Notes: a model not told the origin generated them from the sequence alone. A DNA stretch of 64,000 nt from JALHVH01 sp964585685 (GCA_964585685.1 CAZPEP010000064.1:1-64000), one strand, 5' to 3'; counted from the first letter of the stretch, positions 40,475 to 49,578 are shown. Program-made: numbers and translations.

Positions 40475-42373
40475 ATGAAATGTTCCTTGTGCCAGTACCA
40501 GAATCCGGATGACACCCGGTTCTGCGGCAATTGCGGCCGGGCGCTCATCGGCACTTCCGGTTCGAACATCGCTTTCACCCAGACCCTGCAACCCCCCCGG
40601 GAGCTGGCCCGGGGGACGATGCTCGCCGGCCGCTTCGAGATCATCGAGGAACTCGGCCGGGGCGGCATGGGCAAGGTCTACAAAGCGTTCGACACCAAGG
40701 TCCGGGAGAACGTCGCCCTTAAGCTCCTCAGGCCCGAGATCGGCATGGACGAGGAAACCGTTGACCGGTTCCGCAACGAGATCAAGCTGGCCCGCAAGAT
40801 CTCCCAGCGCCACGTCTGCCGGATGTACGACCTGGGCGAGGACGGGCTGACTTTTTTCATCACCATGGAGTACGTCCCCGGAGAGAACCTCAAGAGCTTC
40901 ATCCGGAGGTCGGGAAACCTGACCGAGGCCAAGGCCCTGACGCTCGCCCGGCAGATCTCGGAAGGGATGGCCGAAGCCCACGCCCACAGCGTCATCCACA
41001 GGGACCTCAAGCCCCAGAACGTCATGATCGACCGCGACGGGAACGCCCGCGTCATGGATTTCGGCATCGCCAGCTCTCTCGGGACCAAGGGGCTCACCGG
41101 GACCGGTGCGATCATCGGGACGCCCGAGTACATGTCTCCCGAGCAGGCCGAGGCCCGGGAGGTCGACGCCCGCTCGGACATTTATTCGCTGGGCATTATC
41201 CTCTTCGAAATGGTGACCGGCCGGGTCCCGTTCGAGGGCGAGACACCGCTCAGCGTGGCCATCAAACAGAAGAGCGAGCTTCCCCGGGACCCCCGGGAGC
41301 TGAACAGCCATATCTCCCCCGCCCTCAGCCGCATCGTCCTCAAGTGCCTGGCAAAGGCCAAGGCGGACCGCTTCCAATCGGCCGCGGAGCTCGACAAGGA
41401 GCTGGAAGCCCTGGAAAAAGGGTTTCCGACCCCCGAAGGGGCGATCGTCCGGAAGAGACCTACGGTGACCCGGGAGGTTACCATCAAGTTCAACCCGAGA
41501 AGAGCTCTCGTCCCGGCCCTGGCTGTCCTCCTCGTCGCCGCCGTCGTCATCGGCGGGCGCCTCCTGACGAAGAAAGGCGTGGACACCGGAGCGCGGCCGG
41601 CAACCGGCGGAACGGAGCCGCCGGCGCCGGCAGGCACGGAGGCCCGGAACAGGACGGCCATGACGTTCCTCGCTCCCCTTCTCGGGGAGGCGGTCAAAAA
41701 CCTGGACCCAAAGGACTACAAGGTCCTGGAAAAGACCATTTCCGCTATCCGTGAAAAGATCCCAGCGAACCAACCCTTGAACTCCCTCTGGGAGGACGCC
41801 CGGAAGAGGTTCGAGGACGGGCAAAAACAGCAGAAGGCCGGCGACCTGGCCGCTTCCCGAAAGAGCTATACGCGGAGCCAATCAGAGATGAACAGGCTTC
41901 TCGTGCTCGTCAACGACAAGGAGGCGGCCGACAAATCGCGGGACGAGATGGCGGCCGCCCGGAAGGCGGCGGACGCCGCGGCGGCGAAGGGCGACAACAT
42001 CCTCCATTGGATCGCCGGCGAGAAGCTTAAGGACGCCGAGGACGCTTACCGGAAGAACGATTTCTCCGGGGCGCGCACGCTCTACACCATCCTCCGTCAG
42101 GTCTATGTCCTCAGCGTTCCGGGCGGCGATGAAGAGGTCTGCCTCGCCCGGCTGAAGGGATTCGTCCTGGATATCCGGAACGAGGCTGAAGCCGTCAAGT
42201 CGACCTCTAAAGACTCCTGGCTCTACGACCGGGCCCGCGAAGAGGAGACGATGGCGACGACCTATCTCACCGGGAAGCAGTACGCCGAAGCGGCCGAGTT
42301 CTTCGTCCTGTCGGCGTTCCTCTACGAAAAGGCCAAGGACCTCTCCCTGGAAAGCGCCGGGCCGGGTAACTGA
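40475..42373 (+). CDS. Membrane Ser/Thr protein kinase (PknB type) with N-terminal zinc ribbon
   Basis: A 632-residue Hanks-type kinase. Order: N-terminal zinc ribbon (CSLCQYQNPDD, FCGNCG), kinase domain (about residues 45-310) with Gly-rich GRGGMGKVYKAFD, catalytic HRDLKPQN, DFG and GTPEYMSPEQ, then a single membrane helix (ALAVLLVAAVVIGG), and an extracytoplasmic region of helical, TPR-like character (residues about 400-630). All catalytic residues are present. Start at 40475; an earlier ATG at 40424 lies inside the promoter. A low-molecular-weight phosphatase follows 3 bp later, so the two probably act as a writer-eraser pair. Confidence 0.92.
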   Translation: MKCSLCQYQNPDDTRFCGNCGRALIGTSGSNIAFTQTLQPPRELARGTMLAGRFEIIEELGRGGMGKVYKAFDTKVRENVALKLLRPEIGMDEETVDRFRNEIKLARKISQRHVCRMYDLGEDGLTFFITMEYVPGENLKSFIRRSGNLTEAKALTLARQISEGMAEAHAHSVIHRDLKPQNVMIDRDGNARVMDFGIASSLGTKGLTGTGAIIGTPEYMSPEQAEAREVDARSDIYSLGIILFEMVTGRVPFEGETPLSVAIKQKSELPRDPRELNSHISPALSRIVLKCLAKAKADRFQSAAELDKELEALEKGFPTPEGAIVRKRPTVTREVTIKFNPRRALVPALAVLLVAAVVIGGRLLTKKGVDTGARPATGGTEPPAPAGTEARNRTAMTFLAPLLGEAVKNLDPKDYKVLEKTISAIREKIPANQPLNSLWEDARKRFEDGQKQQKAGDLAASRKSYTRSQSEMNRLLVLVNDKEAADKSRDEMAAARKAADAAAAKGDNILHWIAGEKLKDAEDAYRKNDFSGARTLYTILRQVYVLSVPGGDEEVCLARLKGFVLDIRNEAEAVKSTSKDSWLYDRAREEETMATTYLTGKQYAEAAEFFVLSAFLYEKAKDLSLESAGPGN

Positions 42374-42376
42374 ACC

Positions 42377-42796
42377 ATGGGCCCGAGCTTCCTTTTCGTC
42401 TGCTTCGGGAACATCTGCCGCAGTCCCATGGCCGTCGGCATCGCCCGGAAGGTCCTCGGTAACAACGTCCGGGTCGAAAGCGCCGGAATCGCCGCCGGGA
42501 CGGGCGCGGCGGCCTCCGGGGAGGCCGTTCTGGTCCTGAAGGCCGTCTACGGGACCGACATCTCCGGCCACCGGTCCATGGCCTTCGGCGCGGTCGACGC
42601 ATCTTCCTTCGACTACGTCATCGCCATGGACCTCTACGTCTACGGCCGGATCAAAGAGGCCCGGACGATCCCGGAGGACCGGCTCTTCGGCTGGGACGTC
42701 GAGGACCCGCTGGGACTGGGATACGACGCTTACAAGCGCGCGGCGAAGAAGATCGAGTCCCGCCTCCGGCAGTTTCTGGACAACCAGGGGCTGTGA
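42377..42796 (+). CDS. Low-molecular-weight protein tyrosine phosphatase
   Basis: A 139-residue phosphatase. The catalytic P-loop CFGNICRSP (residues about 9-17) fits C-x5-R-S; the general acid lies in the WDVEDPLG motif near the C-terminus, as in LMW-PTP. 3-bp spacing from the kinase gene implies co-expression. The usual partners of this family in bacteria are tyrosine kinases of capsule loci; a pairing with a Ser/Thr kinase is less usual. ArsC-type arsenate reductase is related but lacks this D-P motif context. Confidence 0.9.
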   Translation: MGPSFLFVCFGNICRSPMAVGIARKVLGNNVRVESAGIAAGTGAAASGEAVLVLKAVYGTDISGHRSMAFGAVDASSFDYVIAMDLYVYGRIKEARTIPEDRLFGWDVEDPLGLGYDAYKRAAKKIESRLRQFLDNQGL

Positions 42797-42816
42797 GGAA
42801 GGTTAGGAGTTCGAGG

Positions 42817-43305
42817 TCAGAGGATAGATTTCTTCCTCAGCTCCCTATACAGGATCTCCTGGTCCAGGATGCCGAGATAAGGCTTGTAGTCGAGGCCGGA
42901 ATCGAGGACGTAGCGGGCGAGGAGCACCTTGACCATCCGGGCCAGCTCGGGCCCGTCCCAGGGCTTTTCAATATAGAAATCGATGCGGGCCTTATTGATG
43001 GCTTCGATGGTGTCGTGATGGGTGGCCAGCCCGGTCAGGAGAACCCTCTTCGTTTTCGGGAACCTGCCTTCCCTCCGGAACTCGATGAGGAACTCGATGC
43101 CGTTCTTCCCGGGCATGACGTGGTCGCAGATGATCAGGGCGGGCTCTTCCGCGTGCTTATCCATGACGTCGAGAACCTCGTTGACCTCGTCCACCGATTC
43201 GCAGGCGATCACGGTCGCGGCGCCGCTCAGGGCCTCGAGGTCCTTGCGCAGGGCCGCCAGGACGTCCCGCTGGTCATCCAGGCACAGGATCTTCAGCTTT
43301 TCCAT
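42817..43305 (-). CDS. Single-domain response regulator with short C-terminal helix
   Basis: A 162-residue receiver. The acidic pair is in LCLDDQRD, the phospho-acceptor aspartate in ICDHVMPGKNG, the switch Thr in LLTG and the Lys in IEKPWDG. There is no DNA-binding domain; the C-terminal 35 residues are helical. Chosen start: ATG at 43305 with AGAGGTG upstream; the open frame extends to 43422 but that part lies in the kinase gene. It overlaps the histidine kinase gene by 32 bp and is its obvious partner. The output may be protein-protein, for example on the transporter or the oxidoreductase. Confidence 0.9.
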   Translation of the reverse strand: MEKLKILCLDDQRDVLAALRKDLEALSGAATVIACESVDEVNEVLDVMDKHAEEPALIICDHVMPGKNGIEFLIEFRREGRFPKTKRVLLTGLATHHDTIEAINKARIDFYIEKPWDGPELARMVKVLLARYVLDSGLDYKPYLGILDQEILYRELRKKSIL

Positions 43306-44659
43306 GTTCACCTCTCGACGGCAGTTGGATTGAAAAGACGGTGTCCCCCGGGCGGCTTTCGACGCGGACCCCTCCCCCGTAGGAATGGACGATCCGCTCC
43401 ACGATCGGCAGTCCCAAGCCAAGCCCGAAATCCAGACCCTTTTCCTTCGTTGTGAAATCCGGCTGGAAGAGCCTGGGAATGTTTCCGGCCGGGATCCCGG
43501 GCCCGTTGTCCCGGATACTGACCTCGACGAGGCTCGCCGACGCCCGGCTTGCGACGGAAATCCGGCCGTCCTCCCGGACCGAGGAGGCCAGGCTCTCCAC
43601 GGCGTTCATGACAAGGTTTGTCCAGACCTGGACGAGCTCGCTCCGGTTGGCGGCGATCGGGGGGAGCAGCCCGAGATCCAGGTCCACGCGGACCTTGCGG
43701 AGGGGGCTCTGGAGCAGAGCCAGGGCCTCCCGTATGGATTCGTTGACGTCGATGCCGGGCTCCCGCGAGGAACCCTGGGAGGCCATGGCCTTGACGGACC
43801 TGACAACGTGCGATGCCAGGTCCGCAGCGGATGCCATGTCGCGGAACGTGGCCCCGATCTCCCAGTGCTCGTGAACGGCTTGGAGGTCCTTCGGGCGGTC
43901 GGCGAGACCCTTCACGAGATCGTCCGCGTCGGGCCCCATCTCGGCAATTCGGACGGCGTCTTCCTCGGAAAGCCCGGAATCCCGGACGAGCGCCCGGGCC
44001 TTTTCGCGCACCTCCCGGCTGGAAAGGACGCGGCCGCGCCTCAGGCCGAGCTCGTAGTACATCAGGTGCGGGTCCCCGCCGGCCGCGAACGACCGGGAGA
44101 GCCAATCCTTCAGCCACTCGGCGTCCCGGGCAAGGACGGCAACGGCATTGTTGAGCTCGTGAGAGATCCCGGCCGCCATCTGGCCCAGCGAAGCGAGTCG
44201 CTCCGAACGGGCGAGCCTCTTCATAACATCCGCGTTCTCGAGGGCCAGCTCCTGCTCCCGCCGATGGCGCCAGGACAGGTTGGCCACGACGACGGGCATG
44301 AACTGCTCGGACAAACAGTGGTGCCGGCCGTCGTCGACGGCCTCCCGGTGCTGGTCGATCCAGGCCACTTCGCTCTCCTCCCGAGCGATGACCGTGGCCA
44401 TGCTGATGTAGGTCCGGGAGAAATAGCTCTGGACGCCGACGAACATGTTCCGGGTGGCCTCGAAGAGCTCGTATTCCATGTCCGGGGCCTTCCGGACGTA
44501 GCCGCCGAAGCTCCCCCTGAGGATGTAGTAGAGGCGGTCGTTGGCAGCGCCCTGCTCGAGGAGGAGTTCGCCTTTCCGAAGCGTCCGCCGGCGGGCCGGG
44601 TCGGAGAAGTAAGCCCGGATGAGGCCGGCGAGACCCGGAACCCCGAACGCTTCGCTCAT
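43274..44659 (-). CDS. Sensor histidine kinase with N-terminal cyclic-nucleotide-binding-like domain
   Basis: A 461-residue soluble kinase. Residues 15-125 resemble a CAP-type ligand domain (RTLRKGELLLEQGA..., YYILRGS), but the phosphate-binding cassette looks altered (FSRTYISMA where G-E-x..R-S-A is usual), so cAMP binding is doubtful. The dimerisation/H-box GISHELNN is near residue 170; the ATPase has N-box (NLVMNAVESL), G1 (DNGPGIP), F and G2 (GLGLGLPIVE) boxes. Its start overlaps the transporter stop by 4 bp, linking sensing to transport. No membrane helix. Confidence 0.88.
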   Translation of the reverse strand: MSEAFGVPGLAGLIRAYFSDPARRRTLRKGELLLEQGAANDRLYYILRGSFGGYVRKAPDMEYELFEATRNMFVGVQSYFSRTYISMATVIAREESEVAWIDQHREAVDDGRHHCLSEQFMPVVVANLSWRHRREQELALENADVMKRLARSERLASLGQMAAGISHELNNAVAVLARDAEWLKDWLSRSFAAGGDPHLMYYELGLRRGRVLSSREVREKARALVRDSGLSEEDAVRIAEMGPDADDLVKGLADRPKDLQAVHEHWEIGATFRDMASAADLASHVVRSVKAMASQGSSREPGIDVNESIREALALLQSPLRKVRVDLDLGLLPPIAANRSELVQVWTNLVMNAVESLASSVREDGRISVASRASASLVEVSIRDNGPGIPAGNIPRLFQPDFTTKEKGLDFGLGLGLPIVERIVHSYGGGVRVESRPGDTVFSIQLPSRGEHGKAEDPVPG

Positions 44660-46065
44660 AGGAAATGCACGCGCCTCAGGATGAAGAGCATAACATAAAC
44701 GAGGAGCAGGCCGAAGAGGCCGATGGGCACCCCGATCTTGACCATGTCCCTGGTCTTGACCTCGCCCGTGGCATAGGCCAGGGCGTTGGGGGGCGTGCTG
44801 ACGGGCAGGGCCATGGCCAGCGAAGAGGCGAACGTGGAGGCCAGGATGATCGCCTTGGCGCCGCCCACGGAGGCCAGGCTCGGGACCGAGGTCCCGAGGA
44901 CGGCCATGATCGGGAGGAGCAGGTTGGCCGTAGCCGTGTGGGACATGAACGAGGCGATAAGGATCGTGATGACGGTGATCAGGAAGATGATAAGGAGCGG
45001 CGAGAGCGACCCGAAGGCGATGCTCTTGATGATATGGTCGACCAGGCCGCTCTTCTCAAGCCCGAAGCCGAGGGCGAGGCCGCCGGCCATCAGCCAGAGG
45101 ACGTCCCAGTCGATCTCCTTGAGGTCGGCTACCGAGACGATCCTGGTCACGGAGTAGACCACGACCGGGACGAGGGCGATGATATAGGCGTTCATGCCGT
45201 GGAGGAAGTCCGTTATCCAGAGCAGGATGGTCGCGGCGAACGTGATCGACGCCGTCATCGACTTCCAGTTCCGCCGGAACTTCCCGGCAATGGAGATCCT
45301 GATCTCCTTCGTCTTGGACCTGTAGAAGAGGAGGAACAGGACCCAAGCAAAGAGGAGGAGGATGGCCATGTAGGGGACACCAAAGGCCATCCAGGTCCCG
45401 AAGCTAATCTGGTTCGGGCCTGTCAGATATTTCAGGGCGATGCCGTTCGGCGGTGTCCCGACAGGCGTGCCGATGCCGCCGATGTTGGCCGCAAAGGGGA
45501 CGGCCAGGACGAAGGCGGCCCGCGCCTTGTCATCCGCGTCGAGCGACTTCAGGACGGGCGCCATGACGGCGAGCATCATGGCCGTCGCCGCTGTATTGCT
45601 CATGAACATCGAGAAGGCGGCGGTGACGATCATGAACCCGAGCAGGACGAACTTGGGCCGGGTCCCGAAGGGCTTGAGGACGAGCCGGGCCAGGCTGATG
45701 TCGAGCGCGTATTTGGTCGAGACCATGGCCAGGAAGAACCCGCCCAGGAACAGGATGATGATGGGTGAGGCGAACATCTCGATGACCGCCTGCCACGGGA
45801 GGGGCGTTCCGAATCCCTCCGCCGTCGACCGGAACAGGACGAAGGCCTTATCGGAGACGAAGACGAGCTCGATGAAGATGATGAGGAGGGAGGTGGCATA
45901 GAGCGGAATGGGCTCGAGGACCCAAAAAAACAGGGCCATGAAGAAGACGGCGATCATCCGGTGCTCGACGACGGAGAGGCCTGGGATGCCGAACGCGTCG
46001 GCGGGGAAGGCCAGGACGAGGAGAGGTGCGAGGACGGAAATGAACAGCTTGATCTTTTTACTCAT
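44656..46065 (-). CDS. Dicarboxylate transporter, DASS/SLC13 family
   Basis: A 469-residue inner-membrane transporter with about eleven hydrophobic segments. The family's paired substrate/sodium motifs are seen as MSNTAATAMM (first half) and MSHTATANLLLPIM (second half); the second has His in place of Asn of the usual SNT. DASS proteins move succinate, malate, fumarate, citrate or 2-oxoglutarate with sodium or by exchange. It lies 15 bp after korB and overlaps the histidine kinase gene by 4 bp, so it is part of the korA operon and probably supplies or removes the acids handled there. Confidence 0.9.
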   Translation of the reverse strand: MSKKIKLFISVLAPLLVLAFPADAFGIPGLSVVEHRMIAVFFMALFFWVLEPIPLYATSLLIIFIELVFVSDKAFVLFRSTAEGFGTPLPWQAVIEMFASPIIILFLGGFFLAMVSTKYALDISLARLVLKPFGTRPKFVLLGFMIVTAAFSMFMSNTAATAMMLAVMAPVLKSLDADDKARAAFVLAVPFAANIGGIGTPVGTPPNGIALKYLTGPNQISFGTWMAFGVPYMAILLLFAWVLFLLFYRSKTKEIRISIAGKFRRNWKSMTASITFAATILLWITDFLHGMNAYIIALVPVVVYSVTRIVSVADLKEIDWDVLWLMAGGLALGFGLEKSGLVDHIIKSIAFGSLSPLLIIFLITVITILIASFMSHTATANLLLPIMAVLGTSVPSLASVGGAKAIILASTFASSLAMALPVSTPPNALAYATGEVKTRDMVKIGVPIGLFGLLLVYVMLFILRRVHFL

Positions 46066-46080
46066 GTCATCCTCCCCGAC

Positions 46081-46935
46081 TCACGTATACCCATAGAGGA
46101 GCTTCTTGATCATTTCGAGCTCATCCTCGATCTGGTTCCCGCCACGGCCCTTGATCTGCTCCTCCAGGTTGTCCCCCAGCGTGGGCTTGTCGATCTCATA
46201 GAAGACGCCGGTGTAGAGGGGGTCCCTTGAGTAGCCCAGCTCGATGGCCTTCAGCCGGTCGCCCCGGGGATGGTCGGCCGGCAGGGGCTTGAGCCGCGTC
46301 TTGAGCGTCTTGGCGTCAAGGACGGGATAGGTTACGCACGGCGTCAGAACATAGACGATGGAGAAGCCCTTGTGAGCGATGGCCCGCCGGATGACCTCGG
46401 TCATTTCGGGCACCTGGATAGCGCTGGCCCGGGCCACGAATGAAGCCTCGTAGGTGACGAAGACCGGGATGGCGTCCATCGGGCTCTCGTATACACCGTA
46501 GGGCGAGGTCTTCGTCCGGACGTCGAGCGGGGTCGTGGGCGAGGCCTGGCCCTTGGTCAGTCCGTAGATCTCGTTGTCCAGCAGGATATAGGTGAAGTCC
46601 GCGTTCTTGCGGGCGGCGTGGGAGATGTGGCCGCCGCCGATGCTCAGGCCGTCTCCGTCGCCCCCGATGGCCAGGACGTGGAGGTCCGGCCGCGCCGCCT
46701 TAACCCCCAGGGCCGTCGGCACGGCCCGGCCGTGCGTCCCGTGGAGGGAATAGGCGTTGAAGAAGTGGGAGATGCGCCCCGAACATCCGATCCCGGAGAC
46801 CATGGCGATGTTCTCGGGCGCAAGGTCCAGGTCGAAGAGCGCCTGCTGGATGGCCTTGAAAACGCCGTAGTTCCCGCAGCCCGGGCACCAGATGGGTTTA
46901 ACGGAGCTCTTATAATCTTGTAATGTTCTGCTCAT
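46081..46935 (-). CDS. korB: 2-Oxoacid:ferredoxin oxidoreductase, beta subunit (KorB type)
   Basis: A 284-residue thiamine-diphosphate-binding subunit that decarboxylates a 2-oxoacid to an acyl-CoA with reduction of ferredoxin. WCPGCGN (Fe-S ligands) is near residue 16-22, GCSGR follows, the TPP/Mg motif is GDGDGLSIGGGH followed by NEIYGLTKGQ. No separate ferredoxin-like delta subunit accompanies it, as is usual for two-subunit KorAB enzymes. Substrate may be 2-oxoglutarate or pyruvate; the dicarboxylate transporter next door suggests the former. Overlaps korA by 26 bp. Confidence 0.93.
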   Translation of the reverse strand: MSRTLQDYKSSVKPIWCPGCGNYGVFKAIQQALFDLDLAPENIAMVSGIGCSGRISHFFNAYSLHGTHGRAVPTALGVKAARPDLHVLAIGGDGDGLSIGGGHISHAARKNADFTYILLDNEIYGLTKGQASPTTPLDVRTKTSPYGVYESPMDAIPVFVTYEASFVARASAIQVPEMTEVIRRAIAHKGFSIVYVLTPCVTYPVLDAKTLKTRLKPLPADHPRGDRLKAIELGYSRDPLYTGVFYEIDKPTLGDNLEEQIKGRGGNQIEDELEMIKKLLYGYT

Positions 46936-48745
46936 CGGTGATCCTCGCGACTTTCATGATGCTGGCATAGATTTCCCGGGACGTGATCGGCAGTCCCTGG
47001 CACTTGTGCACTTCGATGGGCCGGATGCCGAACTTGCCAGAGATGAAATGGGCAAACTGGCCCGTGAAGTTCTCCTCGATGACAAGGACGTGCTTGAGCT
47101 CCGCCAGAAAGTAGCGGATCTGACGATCCGGGAGGGGCGAGATGACCTTGGGGTGGAGGTGGCGGACGAGGACGCCCTCCTTCTCCGCCATGTACCGAGC
47201 CTCCCGAATGGCGCCTTCGGTCGAGCCCCAGCCGATGACGCCGATCTTGGCGTCCCGCGACCCGTAGTACTCGGGCGGGTTCTTCTCGAACAGGCTGGAC
47301 AGGACATCGAGCTTCCGGAACCTCTTGGCCATCATCTTGTAGTGGACCTCCGGCGAATAGTCCGGGTATCCCTTCTCCGTGTGCTCGAGGCCGGTGGCCA
47401 GGTACTGGCCGCCGGGCGTCCCCGGGCGGGCAATGGGAGAGACGCCGTCCGGCGTGTACCGGAATCTCAGGTAGTCCCCGAGCTCCTCGGCGGCCGGCTC
47501 GATCCGCGAGGCCAGCTCGATCTTAGTAGCGCTCGGGATGACCGGCGAGTCCATGATGTTCCGCCATTCGATCTCCCGGATCTGATCGAAGTCGGGGAGC
47601 CGGACGGTGGCCTTCCGGAAGCCGATGGACTGGTCGGAGAGGATGATGACGGGGACCTGGAACCGTTCGGAGATGTTGAAGGCCCGCATGGTCTGGTAGA
47701 AGCAGTCCTCGACTGTCGCCGGCGCCAGGACGACCCGCGGGGAGTCCCCGGTCAGGCCGTGGACGGCGAACTTAAGGTCGGATTGCTCGGTCTTGGTCGG
47801 GAGGCCCGTCGAGGGGCCCCCGCGCTGGACGTCGACGATGACGACGGGGAGCTCGGTCATGGCCGCGAGGTTAAGCTGTTCGCCCATGAGCTGGAGGCCG
47901 GGCCCCGAGGTCGCCGTGATAACCTTCTCGCCGCCGAATGAGGCGCCGATGATGGCCGAGACGGAGGCGATCTCGTCCTCCATCTGGATGGCCCGGCCGC
48001 CGACCCGCGGCATAAGCTTGCAGAGGGTTTCGAAGACCGCGGTCGCGGGCGTGATGGGGTAGCCGGCGACGAAGCGGCAGCCGGCGGCGATGGCGCCCAG
48101 GGCGATGGCTTCGTTGCCCGACAGCATCATGTACCGGGTCTTAGCCTCGAGCTCGGAGCTCAGGCGGAACCGGCGCTCCCAGCCGTTCTTCAGGCCGGCC
48201 GAGTAGCCCGCGTTGAGGGCCTTGATGTTCTTCTCGATGACGTCGCTCGCCTTCTTACCGAACCGGTCCCGGACGAGCTTGTTCAGCGTATCCGCGTGGA
48301 CATCGAACAGGTGGCCGAGGGCCCCAAGGGCGACAACGTTCTTGGACTGGGTCCCGCCGGTCGTCTCGCGGGCGATCCTGTTCAAGGCGATCGGGTGGAA
48401 GACGACGTCGGGGTCCTCCCGGACCGTGACGACGTCCGGATCGTAGATCAGCATCCCGCCCTTCTTTAGATTCGAGACGGCCCTGTCGTAGGCTTCCTGG
48501 TTGAAGGCCACGAGATAATCGATCTCGTTCCCCATGGAATAGATGGTCCAGTCGCGGATCCGGACCTGGATCATAGAGAACCCCCCGCGGATCTCGGCCG
48601 GGTAGGTAATATAAGTGAAGACGTGGTACTCAGTACGGGCGGCCGCCTGGGCGAAAAGTTCGCCGCAGCTGATCACCCCTTCGCCTGCTTCGCCGCCGAT
48701 CCTCACGACGAAGTCGACGTCCGAATGGAAGAGTCGTTTATCCAT
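46910..48745 (-). CDS. korA: 2-Oxoacid:ferredoxin oxidoreductase, gamma-alpha fused subunit (KorA type)
   Basis: A 611-residue fusion. Residues 1-190 form the gamma domain, with the CoA-associated GGEAGEGV motif; the rest is the alpha (pyrimidine-binding) domain with GNEAIALGAIAAGCRF, the SGPGLQLMGEQ block and GWGSTEGAIREA. Gamma-alpha fusion plus a separate beta is the standard KorA/KorB plan. I use the ATG at 48745; an in-frame extension to 48802 lies across the promoter. First gene of the korA-korB-DASS-HK-RR operon. Confidence 0.93.
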   Translation of the reverse strand: MDKRLFHSDVDFVVRIGGEAGEGVISCGELFAQAAARTEYHVFTYITYPAEIRGGFSMIQVRIRDWTIYSMGNEIDYLVAFNQEAYDRAVSNLKKGGMLIYDPDVVTVREDPDVVFHPIALNRIARETTGGTQSKNVVALGALGHLFDVHADTLNKLVRDRFGKKASDVIEKNIKALNAGYSAGLKNGWERRFRLSSELEAKTRYMMLSGNEAIALGAIAAGCRFVAGYPITPATAVFETLCKLMPRVGGRAIQMEDEIASVSAIIGASFGGEKVITATSGPGLQLMGEQLNLAAMTELPVVIVDVQRGGPSTGLPTKTEQSDLKFAVHGLTGDSPRVVLAPATVEDCFYQTMRAFNISERFQVPVIILSDQSIGFRKATVRLPDFDQIREIEWRNIMDSPVIPSATKIELASRIEPAAEELGDYLRFRYTPDGVSPIARPGTPGGQYLATGLEHTEKGYPDYSPEVHYKMMAKRFRKLDVLSSLFEKNPPEYYGSRDAKIGVIGWGSTEGAIREARYMAEKEGVLVRHLHPKVISPLPDRQIRYFLAELKHVLVIEENFTGQFAHFISGKFGIRPIEVHKCQGLPITSREIYASIMKVARITDEQNITRL

Positions 48746-48790
48746 GGCGTTTATCCAACCTTGTATGATTTTTGGAAAGAATGGACATTT

Positions 48791-48819
48791 ATTATAGTGC
48801 ACACCCCCGGCTTTTCCAA
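48791..48819 (-). promoter_or_regulatory. Promoter of the korA operon
   Basis: On the minus strand TTGGAA, a 17-nt spacer and a perfect TATAAT, 45 bp upstream of the korA start codon. Confidence 0.65.
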
Positions 48820-48834
48820 ACTAATATCTGATAT

Positions 48835-49413
48835 CTATAATTTCATTCCGAATCCGGCCGTGTACCGCATCCCCCCCAGGTCTACTTCGTCCTCGAAGGG
48901 TTTGACCTTGAGCGGAACGAACCGGATCTCGCCGGCGATGAAGAGCGCCCCGGACAAGGAGAGCTTCAGGCCACCGCCGAATGTCGGCGTCCCCTTGTTC
49001 GCGTCGATCGCCTGGTCCCCGATAAATAGCGAATCGATGGTCTGTTTGTAGGAGTAGCGGGCGTAGCCGATCTTGACATAGGGGGAGACCGTCCCGGCCT
49101 CGATCGCGTAGCCGACGAAGGCCTCGAAGCCCCCGACCTGGAGAGTGGTCGGCTCTTCGTAGATGCCGATCGTTCCCTTGCGGGAGTACCCACCCTCGTA
49201 GCCGGCCCCGACGAATAGTCCCTTCCACGCTTGGACGGCCAGATAGGGGTAGTAGACCATGCCGTTCCCGTAGACGGCCTTGATGTCGGCGCTGTTCACG
49301 GTTCGCGTGCCGCCGAGGGCGCCGACCTCGAAGCGGATCGCGGCCCGGGCAACGCCGCCGAGGGCGGTCAGGAGAAACAGTATGAGCACCGTTCTTTTCA
49401 TCATCAAGTTCAT
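48835..49413 (-). CDS. Small outer-membrane beta-barrel protein
   Basis: A 192-residue exported protein. From the ATG at 49413 there is a signal peptide (hydrophobic core, ending ARA), then amphipathic strands with many Gly, Tyr and aromatic girdles (YYPYLAVQAWKGLFVGAGYEGGY). An eight-stranded OmpW/OmpA-like barrel is the likely fold. It ends in a hydrophobic KL rather than an aromatic residue. The longer frame to 49512 has an arginine-rich N-terminus that would not export. Stands between the korA promoter and the ackA promoter. Confidence 0.72.
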   Translation of the reverse strand: MNLMMKRTVLILFLLTALGGVARAAIRFEVGALGGTRTVNSADIKAVYGNGMVYYPYLAVQAWKGLFVGAGYEGGYSRKGTIGIYEEPTTLQVGGFEAFVGYAIEAGTVSPYVKIGYARYSYKQTIDSLFIGDQAIDANKGTPTFGGGLKLSLSGALFIAGEIRFVPLKVKPFEDEVDLGGMRYTAGFGMKL

Positions 49414-49495
49414 AATGCAATTCCCGCGCCCTGTCAAGAAAATGAGCCTCGCCTGTCTCGCTCGTCTCGCAGGCACGCGTTTGAGCGCGCCTATG

Positions 49496-49525
49496 TGGAC
49501 AACCTCCCGCACTTCGTGCTAATAT
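49496..49525 (+). promoter_or_regulatory. Promoter of ackA-pta
   Basis: TGGACA, an 18-nt spacer and TAATAT, 53 bp before the ackA start. GACAACCTCC, beginning in its -35 box, recurs at the same place in the promoter of the ADP-forming acetyl-CoA synthetase gene. Confidence 0.5.
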
Positions 49526-49578
49526 ATTTTTTTCATGATCATACCCATCATTAAAAGCATGAAGGAGAGGCGGCATTC

